DNA of 64,000 bases from Blastocatellia bacterium (GCA_003168335.1 PMSM01000003.1:372001-436000), one strand, 5' to 3'. Positions 25,832-35,128 are shown, numbered from the stretch's first letter. Program-made: numbers and translations. The notes: generated by a model not told the origin, from the letters alone.

Positions 25832-27415
25832 TCACGAAATTAACTTCTCGCCGGGAATTCTCTGAAATAGTGGTGACCCAACCAGAGAAGGCTCCGCGTC
25901 GCCGTCTTTGTGCACCGTTTCAGAGGTCGCGGTGACCCGGATGCAGTTCTTATTAGCAGCCTTTGCCTGGTACATCGCCCGGTCGGCACAGGCAACTAGT
26001 TGCTGTGGAGACAACGCATGGTGGGGAAACACCGCGATACCGAAACTTGCCGTTAATGAGAATCTCAAGCGCCGGCCGCCGGTAAACCGGTGGGCCTCGA
26101 TCTTCATGCGAATACGCTCGGCGACCTGGACGGCTTCATCTATTCCCGTCTCTGTCAGAATCAGCACGAATTCGTCGCCACCATAGCGCACGACGCAATC
26201 CGTATCGCGCACTGATGGCAGGACCACGGCGGCGATTTCCATCAATGCATGTGAACCAGCCAGGTGTCCATGCAGGTCGTTGATTTGTTTGAAATCATCG
26301 AGATCAAGAAACAGCGCCGCGACGTTCGAACGATAACGCCGCGCGCGCTTGATTTCGTTTACCAGAAACTGACGCAGATAGCGCGCATTGCGCAAACGGG
26401 TGAGATCGTCGGTCAGCGATAAGCGCTCAGCCTCGGCGATGCGCACCGAATTTGAAAGCGCCGCCGCGATGGGAATCGTCAGCGTAGTAAGTAAGGCAGC
26501 TTCCGATCGCGAGAACAATCGCGCGTCCGATCGAATTCGCGCGCCTTCCAGCACGCCCACGACCCTCTCTCCGCTGACGAGTGGCAGGGCGATAACCCGA
26601 CGACCGTTTTCAGTCTTGCGGATGGTTTCAATTCTGGTTGTCGCTTCGTATGCGGCGCTGGATTCCGGTTCGGCTGGTGGCTCAACGTCGTCGAGCAATT
26701 CGCGTTGCCACTCTTGATCGAATAGCAAAGCTCCGGCAGCAGCAAACTTGCGGCCGGCCAAAGGTTCAAACTTCACTGCCTCAGCGTTACTGTTCGGCGT
26801 AACCAGAAATATGGACCACCGATCAGCGGTGACCAATCGGGCGACTCCGGCGAGCACGGCCAGGCCGGCTTCCTTCTGATCCGAGGCGAGATGAAGTGAG
26901 GCGAGCAGCGCGAATGCTCCGCGCAGGTGTTGAGTGCGAACGGATCTTGGCAGCGAAAAAGCGCGACTGTCCCGCACGGGTTTGAAACCCTCCGGCAATT
27001 TCAGTTCTCCGGTACCCACGACGTCTTCGACTTGCCTTAGCAGCGCGGGCAACTGTGGCGGACTATCGGCGATGGCCCGAAATCCGAGGCGCTTCAAGGT
27101 TTGATTGTCCGGCCTGGCCGGACCGCCCCTGCCGGGCCCGTGCAACTCTCGGCGGCAAGCTACCAGCGAGACGCGCGGCCATAACTCCTTCACCCGGTGT
27201 ACGACCAGACGCAGGCCCTGGGGATTTGCCCGAGGTAGAATCTCGTAAAGAACGGCCAGCGGAGGCGCTGAGTTTGCCGGGTACACTTCGACCAACTCGC
27301 CCGTTTCATTCAGGTCGTGGACCAAAACCGAGATACCTGCGGCAGTCAGGCTCTCAAATAATTCCATCGCGGGCACCGTTTCGGCGTCCGCGAGCAATAT
27401 GACCTGCTTGTTCAT
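25832..27415 (-). CDS. GAF-GGDEF diguanylate cyclase with degenerate receiver-like N-terminus
   Basis: The protein has 527 residues. Residues 1-130 look like a diverged receiver fold (QVILLADAETVPAMELFE through VSLVACRREL) without an obvious phosphoacceptor pocket. A GAF-like sensor spans about 160-320. The GGDEF domain covers about 335-495, with the active site RYGGDEFVLILTE intact and an RDTD inhibitory I-site five residues upstream. It is therefore predicted to make cyclic di-GMP with product inhibition. No EAL domain. It is followed by the FecR gene on the same strand but separated by about 90 bases. Confidence 0.87.
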   Translation of the reverse strand: MNKQVILLADAETVPAMELFESLTAAGISVLVHDLNETGELVEVYPANSAPPLAVLYEILPRANPQGLRLVVHRVKELWPRVSLVACRRELHGPGRGGPARPDNQTLKRLGFRAIADSPPQLPALLRQVEDVVGTGELKLPEGFKPVRDSRAFSLPRSVRTQHLRGAFALLASLHLASDQKEAGLAVLAGVARLVTADRWSIFLVTPNSNAEAVKFEPLAGRKFAAAGALLFDQEWQRELLDDVEPPAEPESSAAYEATTRIETIRKTENGRRVIALPLVSGERVVGVLEGARIRSDARLFSRSEAALLTTLTIPIAAALSNSVRIAEAERLSLTDDLTRLRNARYLRQFLVNEIKRARRYRSNVAALFLDLDDFKQINDLHGHLAGSHALMEIAAVVLPSVRDTDCVVRYGGDEFVLILTETGIDEAVQVAERIRMKIEAHRFTGGRRLRFSLTASFGIAVFPHHALSPQQLVACADRAMYQAKAANKNCIRVTATSETVHKDGDAEPSLVGSPLFQRIPGEKLIS

Positions 27416-27506
27416 CCGGCGGCCTGGTCCTCCAAGGTTGCGTGACTATCAGTTGAGGATCCTTTGTTTGCCGGGGCCGTGGCATTCCGTGAGATCTATT
27501 CTGCGA

Positions 27507-28751
27507 CTAGCTTGTTCTGGTGAGCGCGACGCGGTACTGAGTACTGTTACCCTGTGAATCGGAGGCTTCGATTGTCACTTCCCGCGTTCCTGGTGGAGCA
27601 TTAATTTGAATTTGGAAGATACCATCGCCGGCGGCCGCTGCTTCGCGACCTGAGACGCGTACGCTGGTTCCGGGTGAAGTTGCGCCGCGAATGATATAGA
27701 CGTTGCCGCCGAGGTAGACAGCCGACAGGTTCGACACCAGCACGGCCGCCGTGTTGGCACCGGGTGTGGTGACGAGAAACTTGAGCGGCTCACTCCATTC
27801 ACTTGTCTGGCCCGAAGATGCCGTGGCGCGAATCCGCCAGAAGTATGCTCCCGGGCGCAAGTCGCTGGCGTTGAACTGGGTCACCACCAATTGATCGCGC
27901 TCAATAACTTTTCCGGAGGGAACAAAAAAAGGCGAAGTCGCAACCTCCACCCGATAGTAGGAGGGCACGCCCGATTGCGGCTTTTGCCAGCGCAACGCAA
28001 CGCTCGCCGAACCGCTGCCGCCCGCGAGAATTTTTTCCAGGTCATGCGGCTGCAACGGTTGGGGCACATCCAAGAGGCGCTGGGGCTTTGAAATCGTTCC
28101 CGATTGATTGACGGAAACATACTCGCCGCCTTGCAGTGAGAGGCGCTCGCCGATGCGATTAGTGCTTTCCACCGTACCACTGTTGACGCGAATCTCTTCC
28201 GTGCCTTCCGGGTTGACACCAAAGCTGGCCGCGGTTTGCCCACTGATCTGATTCTGCGTCCGTGGCGTCTCGATCACATTCTTATTGTCTTCGCTCTGTG
28301 GCTGCGTCCGCACCAGCATCTGACCGCTATCCACTACTACGTGAACATTGGAACGCTTGCCGTCTTCAGCGCTGGCGTTATCGCGAATGATGATTGTGCT
28401 GTTGGGCCTGACTACGACCGTGGAGCCATCGGCCATGCTGATGCGCGCGCGTCCATCGGCCTGCGTCTGCACCGTGTCGTCGGGATAAAGCTGGACATCA
28501 TTATTGGCAAGGACTACTTGTCGAGTGGCAGCGCGAATCACTCGCACATCGCCTTCGAAAGACATGAAGCGCGCACCCGCCAGCGGATCAGAGTGCAGGG
28601 CCACGTTCTTGAGCGGGTTGCCATACTTCCAGACATACACCACCGCACCGGCGGCCATGACACACAAAACCAGGATCGACGCCGCGGTATAGACGGCGCG
28701 CTTTTGAATGATCCACCAATCGATCTCGAAGTGGCTGACTTTAGTTGCCAT
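27507..28751 (-). CDS. FecR domain membrane protein with Ig-like C-terminal region
   Basis: The protein has 414 residues; the ATG follows an AAAGGA. A single N-terminal transmembrane helix (about 20-40, AVYTAASILVLCVMAAGAVV) anchors a large extracytoplasmic part. Residues about 60-215 match the FecR fold (RFMSFEGDVRVIRAATRQVV, TVQTQADGRARISMADGSTV, VVVDSGQMLVRT). Fibronectin/Ig-like segments follow: RVEVATSPFFVPSG, AYFWRIRATASSGQTSEWSE, and a final domain with GATSPGTSVRVSG. No FecI-like sigma factor is adjacent, so it is probably structural or sensing rather than iron regulation. Confidence 0.75.
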   Translation of the reverse strand: MATKVSHFEIDWWIIQKRAVYTAASILVLCVMAAGAVVYVWKYGNPLKNVALHSDPLAGARFMSFEGDVRVIRAATRQVVLANNDVQLYPDDTVQTQADGRARISMADGSTVVVRPNSTIIIRDNASAEDGKRSNVHVVVDSGQMLVRTQPQSEDNKNVIETPRTQNQISGQTAASFGVNPEGTEEIRVNSGTVESTNRIGERLSLQGGEYVSVNQSGTISKPQRLLDVPQPLQPHDLEKILAGGSGSASVALRWQKPQSGVPSYYRVEVATSPFFVPSGKVIERDQLVVTQFNASDLRPGAYFWRIRATASSGQTSEWSEPLKFLVTTPGANTAAVLVSNLSAVYLGGNVYIIRGATSPGTSVRVSGREAAAAGDGIFQIQINAPPGTREVTIEASDSQGNSTQYRVALTRTS

Positions 28752-28861
28752 CAGTCCTTTTCATTGGAAGTGAAGATGAAGCGCCGGGGGGTGGCCAAAC
28801 TCTGCCAACACAGATTAACACACGACTACAGAGGCGTTCAAGAGGCTTGTTTTATTCAGGT

Positions 28862-30097
28862 TTATTGCGATATGAGCGGGCCGGCGGTTGGTCTCAGCCT
28901 TACATAGATTGGATTTGAGATGATCCATGGTTGGCCTGTAACGGGCGCGGGAAGCCAGTCGAGGCAGGCTTCGACTCGATAAACGCCAGGCGAACTGACC
29001 GGGAAGTCCGCGGTCGGGCCGGACTTTTGATCGATCACATTTCCGTCTTTCAAGAGCACGAACCGAGTATTCAGCGGCGCGCTGGCTTTCAAACTCAGTC
29101 CATTCACCAGATCGATCTCGTCTCCCTGGATCTTCGGTTCGGCGCCAATGGCCGCGAAGCTGAACCCTTTAGCGTCTCCGAACAGATCAAACGACAAGTA
29201 ACAATGGCCGAGCGCAATTGCTTCGAGCAGAGACTCGCGACTGAGTCCCCTGTCTTTCTTAATCAGTACGTGCGTACGCACGGTGCGAAAACTTCTTTCA
29301 TAGGGATCGAGCTTGACGCCGAGCAATTGTTTACCTGAAGCATCATTCACACTGACGCCGACATTCGAATGAGCATCGTTGCCGGCGATTGCTGTCAGTT
29401 TGCGATTGCTGGCAGAGATGGCGTCGTCCCAACGCTTCAGGTTCTCTGTTGGCCGGGCGAAAAAATTCGCGAACATTAGTTCCGGATAGCGGCCGTAAGA
29501 CCAGAGCCCATCAAAGAACATTACGACCGGATTGATCCGGCGCGTGTTGGTGAAGAGATTGTACACTTCGACTCCGTCAACGGAATTTGATTGCCAATTC
29601 GCAGAGTCAGTCGGATAAGCCGCGAAAGCGAGACCGCCGGCGGCTCGCTGCTTATCGACAAGCTCCTGCGTTGTTTGCGAGCCGGCAGAGGCAGCGTTCG
29701 GTGAACCAGGAATCAACAACAATCGATCACCATTGGAAGTCGGCACCTCGTTGCCATTGATGAACAAGACGCCCGCGTGCACTCCGCTCAGGGTCATCGC
29801 CGCAGTGTCGAAGTCCTGCTGCGGATGCTCTGTCATGATCACGAAATCAAGTTGGTTTGCTTTGGCAGCCGAAATTAGCTCGGCAAAGTTTCCCGTGCTG
29901 TGCCCGCCCAGGGAAGAATGAACATGAATTACGCCCTGGTAGTCGATAAACTCGCTTTCAGTTGATTGAGGAACCCGCTGTGAGGCGAGTTGCTGAATCG
30001 TTCTGCGGAGACGGCTGAGGCGGTAACGACGATAGGCAAAGGGAAGCTGAGACACCACCAGCATTCCCAGTACCACAATCAGAATCTTCCGCTTCAT
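28862..30097 (-). CDS. Membrane-anchored PHP-domain (CehA/McbA-type) metallohydrolase-like protein
   Basis: The protein has 411 residues from ATG 30097; the upstream extension is repeat sequence and is left out. The N-terminus has one hydrophobic anchor (KILIVVLGMLVVSQLPFAY). PHP metal motifs are seen: IHVHSSLGGHS, VIMTEHPQQD, the central NGNEV segment, and AIAGNDAHSNVG. These correspond to His/Asp/Glu ligands of PHP phosphoesterases. The C-terminal part is beta-rich (LRLS-type jelly region, SLKASAPLNTRFVLLKDG). Substrate unknown; an extracytoplasmic phosphoesterase is inferred. Confidence 0.75.
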   Translation of the reverse strand: MKRKILIVVLGMLVVSQLPFAYRRYRLSRLRRTIQQLASQRVPQSTESEFIDYQGVIHVHSSLGGHSTGNFAELISAAKANQLDFVIMTEHPQQDFDTAAMTLSGVHAGVLFINGNEVPTSNGDRLLLIPGSPNAASAGSQTTQELVDKQRAAGGLAFAAYPTDSANWQSNSVDGVEVYNLFTNTRRINPVVMFFDGLWSYGRYPELMFANFFARPTENLKRWDDAISASNRKLTAIAGNDAHSNVGVSVNDASGKQLLGVKLDPYERSFRTVRTHVLIKKDRGLSRESLLEAIALGHCYLSFDLFGDAKGFSFAAIGAEPKIQGDEIDLVNGLSLKASAPLNTRFVLLKDGNVIDQKSGPTADFPVSSPGVYRVEACLDWLPAPVTGQPWIISNPIYVRLRPTAGPLISQ

Positions 30098-30111
30098 AGA
30101 TAGAGCGCCGA

Positions 30112-30205
30112 CATCTTGCCGGCGGTTCGCGAGCATCCTGCTCGCGAGTTCGCTGCGAACAATAAGACCCGGCAAGATGCCGGTGAACAGCAGGCAGGAT
30201 GCCTG
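30112..30205. repeat. CATCTTGCCGG palindromic cluster
   Basis: CATCTTGCCGG (30112-30122) and CCGGCAAGATG (30169-30179) form a perfect inverted repeat enclosing a second palindrome, TCGCGAGCATCCTGCTCGCGA, and are followed by GCAGGCAGGATGCCTGC. The cluster fills the spacer between the PHP and Dabb genes. Confidence 0.65.
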
Positions 30206-30213
30206 CGCTCCGA

Positions 30214-30504
30214 TCAATCTTCAAAATCGACTTTGGCCATGAGGTCGGTGATGCCGCGACCAAACTCAACCACCTTAACGTGATCTGGATGAATGGTGTA
30301 GGCGTCCAGGACCGCGCGATCCCGAAAGACTGCAACCAGGCCAGTGTCGTAAGACCGGGGCGAGTGCAGTGTGTCGAAACCGACCGACAGACTTTCAATT
30401 CCCGGAACCACGGAACCGAGCGATCGCAAGCGCGCCACGTGATCATCGCGGGTCGCTTGCGCGGTGTCTGCGCGATATTTCCAAACTACGATGTGGGTCA
30501 GCAT
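30214..30504 (-). CDS. Dabb family (stress-responsive A/B barrel) protein
   Basis: The protein has 96 residues, the usual length of a single dimeric alpha/beta-barrel domain. Core signatures: MLTHIVVWKYR at the first strand, GIESLSVGFDTLHSPRSYDT, LVAVFRDRAVLDAYTIHPDH with the conserved Y..HP.H, and a final strand. Dabb proteins include stress-induced and polyketide-processing members; no substrate can be assigned. Transcribed toward the PHP gene. Confidence 0.85.
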   Translation of the reverse strand: MLTHIVVWKYRADTAQATRDDHVARLRSLGSVVPGIESLSVGFDTLHSPRSYDTGLVAVFRDRAVLDAYTIHPDHVKVVEFGRGITDLMAKVDFED

Positions 30505-30534
30505 ATTTTGTCTCTCTGCGTTGGAATATTGTTC

Positions 30535-30595
30535 GTGGCACAGACTTCAGTCTGTGATTACACCCCCCCACGTCACAGACTAAAGTCTGTGCCAC
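30535..30595. repeat. GTGGCACAGACTTCAGTCTGTGA palindrome
   Basis: Two 23-base arms (30535-30557 and 30573-30595) are inverted copies differing only at the central CTTCAG/CTAAAG, and each arm is itself palindromic. The element lies immediately downstream of the S9 peptidase stop on the minus strand. Same CTnnAG-centred style as at 5828 and 57638. Confidence 0.75.
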
Positions 30596-30598
30596 TGT

Positions 30599-32800
30599 TC
30601 ATTTCAAAAATCGATCGAACCATGACAGCGTTCGCTCCAATGCATCGACGCGATGCTTTGGCTCGCGCAGGCCGTGACCTTCGCGCGGATAACGCACCAG
30701 CACAGTTTCCACGCCGCGACGACGGAGCGCCATGTACATCTCTTCGGCCTGGGTTATGTGCACATCATTGTCCTGTTCACCGTGAATGAACAGCGTCGGC
30801 GTCTGTGCTTGTCTGACGTAGCGCAACGGCGACCACTGCCACAACAAATCATAGTTGTCCCAGGGAAAGCCACCAAACTCTGCGTGAATCAAGTCCTGGT
30901 AAAGAGAGGTCGAATAGAAGCTGACCAGGTTACTGACACTGGCGGCCGAGACTGCGGCCTTGAAGCGCGGAGTCTGCGTGATGATCCAGTTCGTCATAAA
31001 GCCACCGTAACTGCCACCGGTCACTCCGAGGCGGCCGGCGTCGATCCACGAGTAACGGCGCAGCGCTTCATCGACCCCGGCCATTAGGTCCCGGTAATCG
31101 CCGCCGCCCCATTCGTTGAGGGTGCCGTCGGAAAATTTCTGGCCATAGCCGCTCGAGCCGCGCGGATTGAAATAGAGCACGGCGTAACCGCGCGCCGCGT
31201 AAACCTGGAAGGTGGGATTGAAAGCATAGCCATACATTCCATGCGGTCCGCCGTGGACGCTGAGGATCATCGGGTACTTGCGATCCTCGCGCCAACCGGC
31301 GGGTTTCATCAGCCAGCCCTGGATGGTCATGCCGTCGATGCTTTTGAACGTGATCTCCTGGGGCTCGACAAGCGATGAAGATCGGGCGGGAAGATCATTG
31401 TGCGAACTCAATCTCTGTCCAACCGCAGTTATTTCTGAAGACGCCCGGCCAGGCGACGTGCCGGAATGAGCAATCCATAGTTCGGTTGGATGATGCGCAT
31501 CGCTTATCGTAAAGGCGATTGTAATAGCCGAGATTCCTTCATTCGGAAGGTTACTGACCGCGAATGGAGCCGCCGTGAAACTGGTTGCTTGAAATGGATA
31601 AGCTTGCACCGTGAGCGCGGCAATTTGGTTTGACTCTGGAACAAGGCGGTCAAAGAGAGCGCGAGTGAAACCACTTTCGGTCCTCACTCCGTAGATCAAT
31701 GTCTGGCCCCGATCACCGGCAAGAAAGAAGATATTGCGATTATCGCTGGACCAGCGCGGAGATCGAGCACGCCTGTCCAATGCCGAGGTAAGTTCTCTGC
31801 CGCCGCCGCCGCCCGCCGCCTCGGTCACCCAGACGTGAGTATCTTCCGCAACGCTGTCGATGGTCGTCACCTCGCGCTTCGTGGCTGTATAAGCGATCCA
31901 TTTTCCATCGGGCGACCATGCGGGTTCGTATTCGCAGCCGGCGGTTTGGGTGATCTGACGCACTTGACCCTGTAGATTGGTGGCAAAGATATCCGAGTTG
32001 TTGTTGGCGTCGGGATCGGTTTGGTGGTTGGAGATGAAAGCGATTTCGTCACCCCCTGGGCTAAAGCTCAGCGCGTGATCATAGAACGGACCCGAAGTGA
32101 GTTGACGCGGTTGGGGCTGGTCAACATCCGTGAGCCACACATGCGTGCGCAAACGATCAGAGAACGAAGTGCGCGACTTATATTGAATCCGATCTATCAC
32201 GCGCGGATCGTCGCTCGTACTCGAGCCGTCAGGGGAATCACGATCAGCCTCTTCGCTCGCCGAAACGTAAGCGATCATTTTCGAGTCAGGCGACCAGGCG
32301 AAAGACTCGCCCGCGTAAGTGATGAAGAAGTTTGTCTCTCGGACAGCGGCGACGAACCGGGGAATCCGCCGCTCGGGGCCAGACACCCAAATTCCGTGTT
32401 GTCCATCATGCGTGGAAAGAAAGGCGATGCTCTTGCCGTCCGGCGACCAACGAGGATTCGTAGCATTCCAGCCCTGGGCCAGCAACGGTCGCGCGGTCAT
32501 TCTCGGCAGGTCCCAATTGCGACGTTGCTCAGGTTGGCGGCTCGTCGGTTGAACATTAGAGAGTCGTTCGCCCGCGCGAACCAGCCACAGGGTGCTAACT
32601 GTCTGATCGCCTTCAGTCGTGGAAACTGTGTAAACGATCCAGTCGCTGTTGGGCGATATCTGCGCGTCGCCGACGTTGGCGATGCGCAGAATGTCTATCG
32701 GCGCCATGGGGCGACGCTGGGCGCGAACCGAAGGCAAATGCGAGACGCTCAGGGTGCTGAACAAAAGGACGCTGACTATCGCTTTTCGAATTTGGTTCAT
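30599..32800 (-). CDS. S9 family peptidase (prolyl oligopeptidase/acylaminoacyl-peptidase-like), exported
   Basis: The protein has 733 residues from ATG 32800, chosen because a signal peptide (about 28 residues, ending VRAQRR) starts there. The N-terminal beta-propeller carries WD40-like/TolB-like repeats such as NPRWSPDGKSIAFLS, SFAWSPDSKMIAYVS and EPAWSPDGKWIAYTA. The C-terminal alpha/beta hydrolase has the nucleophile elbow GGSYGGFM, Asp in HGEQDNDVHITQ and His in REGHGLREPKH. It probably degrades short peptides in the periplasm. No SD is obvious. Confidence 0.9.
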   Translation of the reverse strand: MNQIRKAIVSVLLFSTLSVSHLPSVRAQRRPMAPIDILRIANVGDAQISPNSDWIVYTVSTTEGDQTVSTLWLVRAGERLSNVQPTSRQPEQRRNWDLPRMTARPLLAQGWNATNPRWSPDGKSIAFLSTHDGQHGIWVSGPERRIPRFVAAVRETNFFITYAGESFAWSPDSKMIAYVSASEEADRDSPDGSSTSDDPRVIDRIQYKSRTSFSDRLRTHVWLTDVDQPQPRQLTSGPFYDHALSFSPGGDEIAFISNHQTDPDANNNSDIFATNLQGQVRQITQTAGCEYEPAWSPDGKWIAYTATKREVTTIDSVAEDTHVWVTEAAGGGGGRELTSALDRRARSPRWSSDNRNIFFLAGDRGQTLIYGVRTESGFTRALFDRLVPESNQIAALTVQAYPFQATSFTAAPFAVSNLPNEGISAITIAFTISDAHHPTELWIAHSGTSPGRASSEITAVGQRLSSHNDLPARSSSLVEPQEITFKSIDGMTIQGWLMKPAGWREDRKYPMILSVHGGPHGMYGYAFNPTFQVYAARGYAVLYFNPRGSSGYGQKFSDGTLNEWGGGDYRDLMAGVDEALRRYSWIDAGRLGVTGGSYGGFMTNWIITQTPRFKAAVSAASVSNLVSFYSTSLYQDLIHAEFGGFPWDNYDLLWQWSPLRYVRQAQTPTLFIHGEQDNDVHITQAEEMYMALRRRGVETVLVRYPREGHGLREPKHRVDALERTLSWFDRFLK

Positions 32801-32841
32801 TCTAGTGAATTCCAAAGTAGAGAGGGCCGGGCCATCGGGTT

Positions 32842-33010
32842 GCGGCTTAGCCGCCGCACAGTGCGGTGAGGCTTGCCTCACCGGCGCTCATATTTTATGA
32901 GATGGAGGCTATGCCTCCCCGCATCAACTCGGAGGCGTAGCCTCCTAAACATAATTAGATCCAACCACGGTAAGCCGGAGGCTTACCGCACTGTGCTGCG
33001 GCAAAGCCGC
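32842..33010. repeat. Long nested palindromic element with GCACAGTGCGGT arms
   Basis: Arms of about 42 bases (32842-32883 and 32968-33010) are inverted copies with a few mismatches and share GCACAGTGCGGT. Between them are GGAGGCTATGCCTCC and GGAGGCGTAGCCTCC. The whole could fold into one large stem with side hairpins. It sits upstream of the S9 peptidase gene and downstream of the decarboxylase gene. Confidence 0.75.
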
Positions 33011-33078
33011 GCCGTGTTAAGTCATTAGAATCCTGCTAATACCTTTGCAACGTCTGTAATCGAAAGAGTCGTGACCGC

Positions 33079-34569
33079 CTACGAAAGCAGTTTCAATTGT
33101 TCGTTAAGTAACTCCCAAACCTGCTTTACGTGTCTCTCGGTCGTGCGGATATTTCCGATCGAGAGCCGCAGAGTAAGTTTGTCATTCAATTTCGTGTGCG
33201 AAAGGAAAGCACGGCCTGTGGCGTTGAGGCCGTGCATGATCGCTTCGTTGAGCACGTCGAGCCGCTTTGCCTGAACTTCTTCAGTCTCGCCTGCAGCCGT
33301 AGGGTGCGCGCGAAAGCACACCAGGGCAAATGGCAGTGGCGCCATCAACTCCCAGTCCGGTGATTCTTCAATCCAGGACGCGAACAATTTTGCCAGGCGG
33401 CAATGCTCGCGAATGCGCGCCGCGAGTCCATCGTGACCAAAATAGCGAATGATCATCCACAGCTTCAAAGCGCGAAAGCGACGGCCAAGTTGCACACCGT
33501 AATCCGATCCGCTGCGCACTTTCTCCTGCTCAGGCGTGCGCAGATACTCCGGCACGAGAGAAAAAGCGCGCCTTAGCAAATCCAGGTGGCGGCAATAGAG
33601 CACCGAAAGATCGAAAGGTGTGAACAGCCACTTGTGAGGATTGAGCACCAGTGAATCCGCGCGGTCACAGCCGGCAAGGATGTGCTGCATTTCCGGGACG
33701 ATGGCGGCCGACCCTCCATAGGCAGCATCGACGTGCAACCACAGCGCGTGCTTTTCACAGATTGGAACGATTGCTGGAACTGGATCGATGCTGGAAGTTG
33801 AAGTCGTGCCCACGGTCGCAACTACGCAAAAGGGAAGGAAGCCGTTGCGCTTGTCTTCGACGATCGCTGCAGCGAGGGCGTTCGGGTCCATGCGAAACTC
33901 GCTGTCGGTCGGAATCTTGCGTAACCCGCGTTGACCCAAACCAAGCGTGATAATTCCTTTGTCGATCGAAGAGTGGGCCTGCTCGGAGGCGTAGACGCGC
34001 AAGAGCGGCAGATCCTTCCGTCCGCTCATGCCTTCTTCCCGGATGCGCATCTCGACGCCTTCGCGCGCGGCCGCAATCGCATGCAGGCTCGAAACCGAAG
34101 CAGTGTCGTAGATGAAGCCGCTCATGCCGGCGTCGAGGCCGAGCATCTGACGCAGCCAGTCGAGGGTAACTTCCTCCAATTCGGTAGACGCCGGAGACGT
34201 GCGCCAAAGCATCGACTTTACATCGAACGCTGCGCTCAATAACTCGCCAAAGATTCCCGGCGCTGAAGTTGAGGTAGCGAAGTAGGCGAAGAATGAGGGG
34301 TGGCTCCAGTGCGTAAGAGCGGGAACGATTAATCGATCGACATCGGCCAAAATAGCTTCCATCGACTCGCCGTTTTCGGGTGCCGAAGGGGGCAGTTGAG
34401 CTTTCAGATCTCCGGGTTCAATCTGAGCCAGCACCGGCAGTTCTTCGATGTGCTCGAAATAATTCGCAATCCAGTCGACAATCTCGTGGCCGAAGCGACG
34501 AAATTCGTCGGCGGACATGTCGCCGGTTACAGGAGCGACTTCACCGGAGCTCTCTTTCGGATTTGCCAT
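33079..34569 (-). CDS. Pyridoxal-dependent aromatic-L-amino-acid decarboxylase family protein
   Basis: The protein has 496 residues, group II PLP decarboxylase. The PLP lysine is in LNPHKWLFTPFD. Also visible are the cofactor-stacking His in SEQAHSSIDKG, the Asp/Ala pair in LHVDAAYGGSA, and the substrate-side HWSHPSFFAYFATSTSAPGI. This last segment is characteristic of DOPA/tryptophan decarboxylase relatives rather than glutamate decarboxylase. At the usual GTASE-type loop the sequence is DTASVSSLHAI. Possible products are aromatic amines; natural substrate unknown. It is followed upstream by the toxin-antitoxin pair on the same strand. Confidence 0.88.
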   Translation of the reverse strand: MANPKESSGEVAPVTGDMSADEFRRFGHEIVDWIANYFEHIEELPVLAQIEPGDLKAQLPPSAPENGESMEAILADVDRLIVPALTHWSHPSFFAYFATSTSAPGIFGELLSAAFDVKSMLWRTSPASTELEEVTLDWLRQMLGLDAGMSGFIYDTASVSSLHAIAAAREGVEMRIREEGMSGRKDLPLLRVYASEQAHSSIDKGIITLGLGQRGLRKIPTDSEFRMDPNALAAAIVEDKRNGFLPFCVVATVGTTSTSSIDPVPAIVPICEKHALWLHVDAAYGGSAAIVPEMQHILAGCDRADSLVLNPHKWLFTPFDLSVLYCRHLDLLRRAFSLVPEYLRTPEQEKVRSGSDYGVQLGRRFRALKLWMIIRYFGHDGLAARIREHCRLAKLFASWIEESPDWELMAPLPFALVCFRAHPTAAGETEEVQAKRLDVLNEAIMHGLNATGRAFLSHTKLNDKLTLRLSIGNIRTTERHVKQVWELLNEQLKLLS

Positions 34570-34574
34570 CGGCT

Positions 34575-34884
34575 TTAAGAACTTATCAACTGAGGCTCAA
34601 CGGCTTCGAGCATCCGCTTTCCGTGAATGACGGCGGCGACGGTCACCGTTTGTCCCTGAACGCGATAGATGATTCGATAGCTATAGACGAAACGCTCTCG
34701 CAAAGACTCGTCTTCGAATTCCGGCACCACGCGGCCTGCAAAAGGAAATCGCCTAAGCGTTCTGGTGACGCGGATTATTTTCGTGACGACGGCTGATGCG
34801 TGGACCGTCGAATCGCGAGATATAGGAAGCAATGGAATCGACGTCGTCGAGCGCTCGCGGTGACCAGATTACTCGGTCAGCCAT
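34575..34884 (-). pseudogene. parE: ParE/RelE family toxin, frameshifted
   Basis: Starting at ATG 34884, the frame reads MADRVIWSPRALDDVDSIAS then YISR and runs out after 43 codons. The neighbouring frame supplies the rest of a ParE fold: SRDSTVHASAVVTKIIRVT, LRRFPFAGRVVPEF, RERFVYSYRIIYRV and VAAVIHGKRML. Joining the two at YISR/SRDS gives a complete toxin of about 101 residues. The break lies near 34812-34818 in a CGCG run, and loss of one CG pair would explain it. The ATG overlaps the antitoxin stop by 16 bases, the normal operon layout. The gene is presumably inactive, or the base call is wrong. Confidence 0.85.
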
Positions 34885-35057
34885 TTGCCCAACCGCGCCT
34901 CAGCTTCTTCCTGGGGAATAGCCCTTTCGGTTTCTGCCGCTTCGAGTCCGTTGCGGACTTTTTCCAGCACGAAGAGATGATACTGAATATCCTCAAGCGA
35001 GCAGTCGTTGGGCAACTTGCCTAGCAACTCTTCGACTTCTTCTTTGGCAGTCGCCAT
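34869..35057 (-). CDS. Antitoxin of ParE-type toxin-antitoxin pair
   Basis: The protein has 62 residues from ATG 35057, which has AAGGAG 8 bases upstream; the frame continues 5' but without sense. The sequence ATAKEEVEELLGKLPNDCSL, EDIQYHLFVLEKVRNGLEAA and EEAEARLGKWL matches short antitoxins that sit before ParE toxins: a helical N-terminal dimerisation region and an amphipathic C-terminal toxin-binding helix. Antitoxin and toxin reading frames overlap. With the toxin broken, the antitoxin may persist as a remnant. Confidence 0.75.
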   Translation of the reverse strand: MATAKEEVEELLGKLPNDCSLEDIQYHLFVLEKVRNGLEAAETERAIPQEEAEARLGKWLTE

Positions 35058-35128
35058 AAATAGCTCCTTGTACAACTTTGGTGTCGATATTATAGCCAAC
35101 AACTAAGGTGTGCGCATTCTTTGATTGC

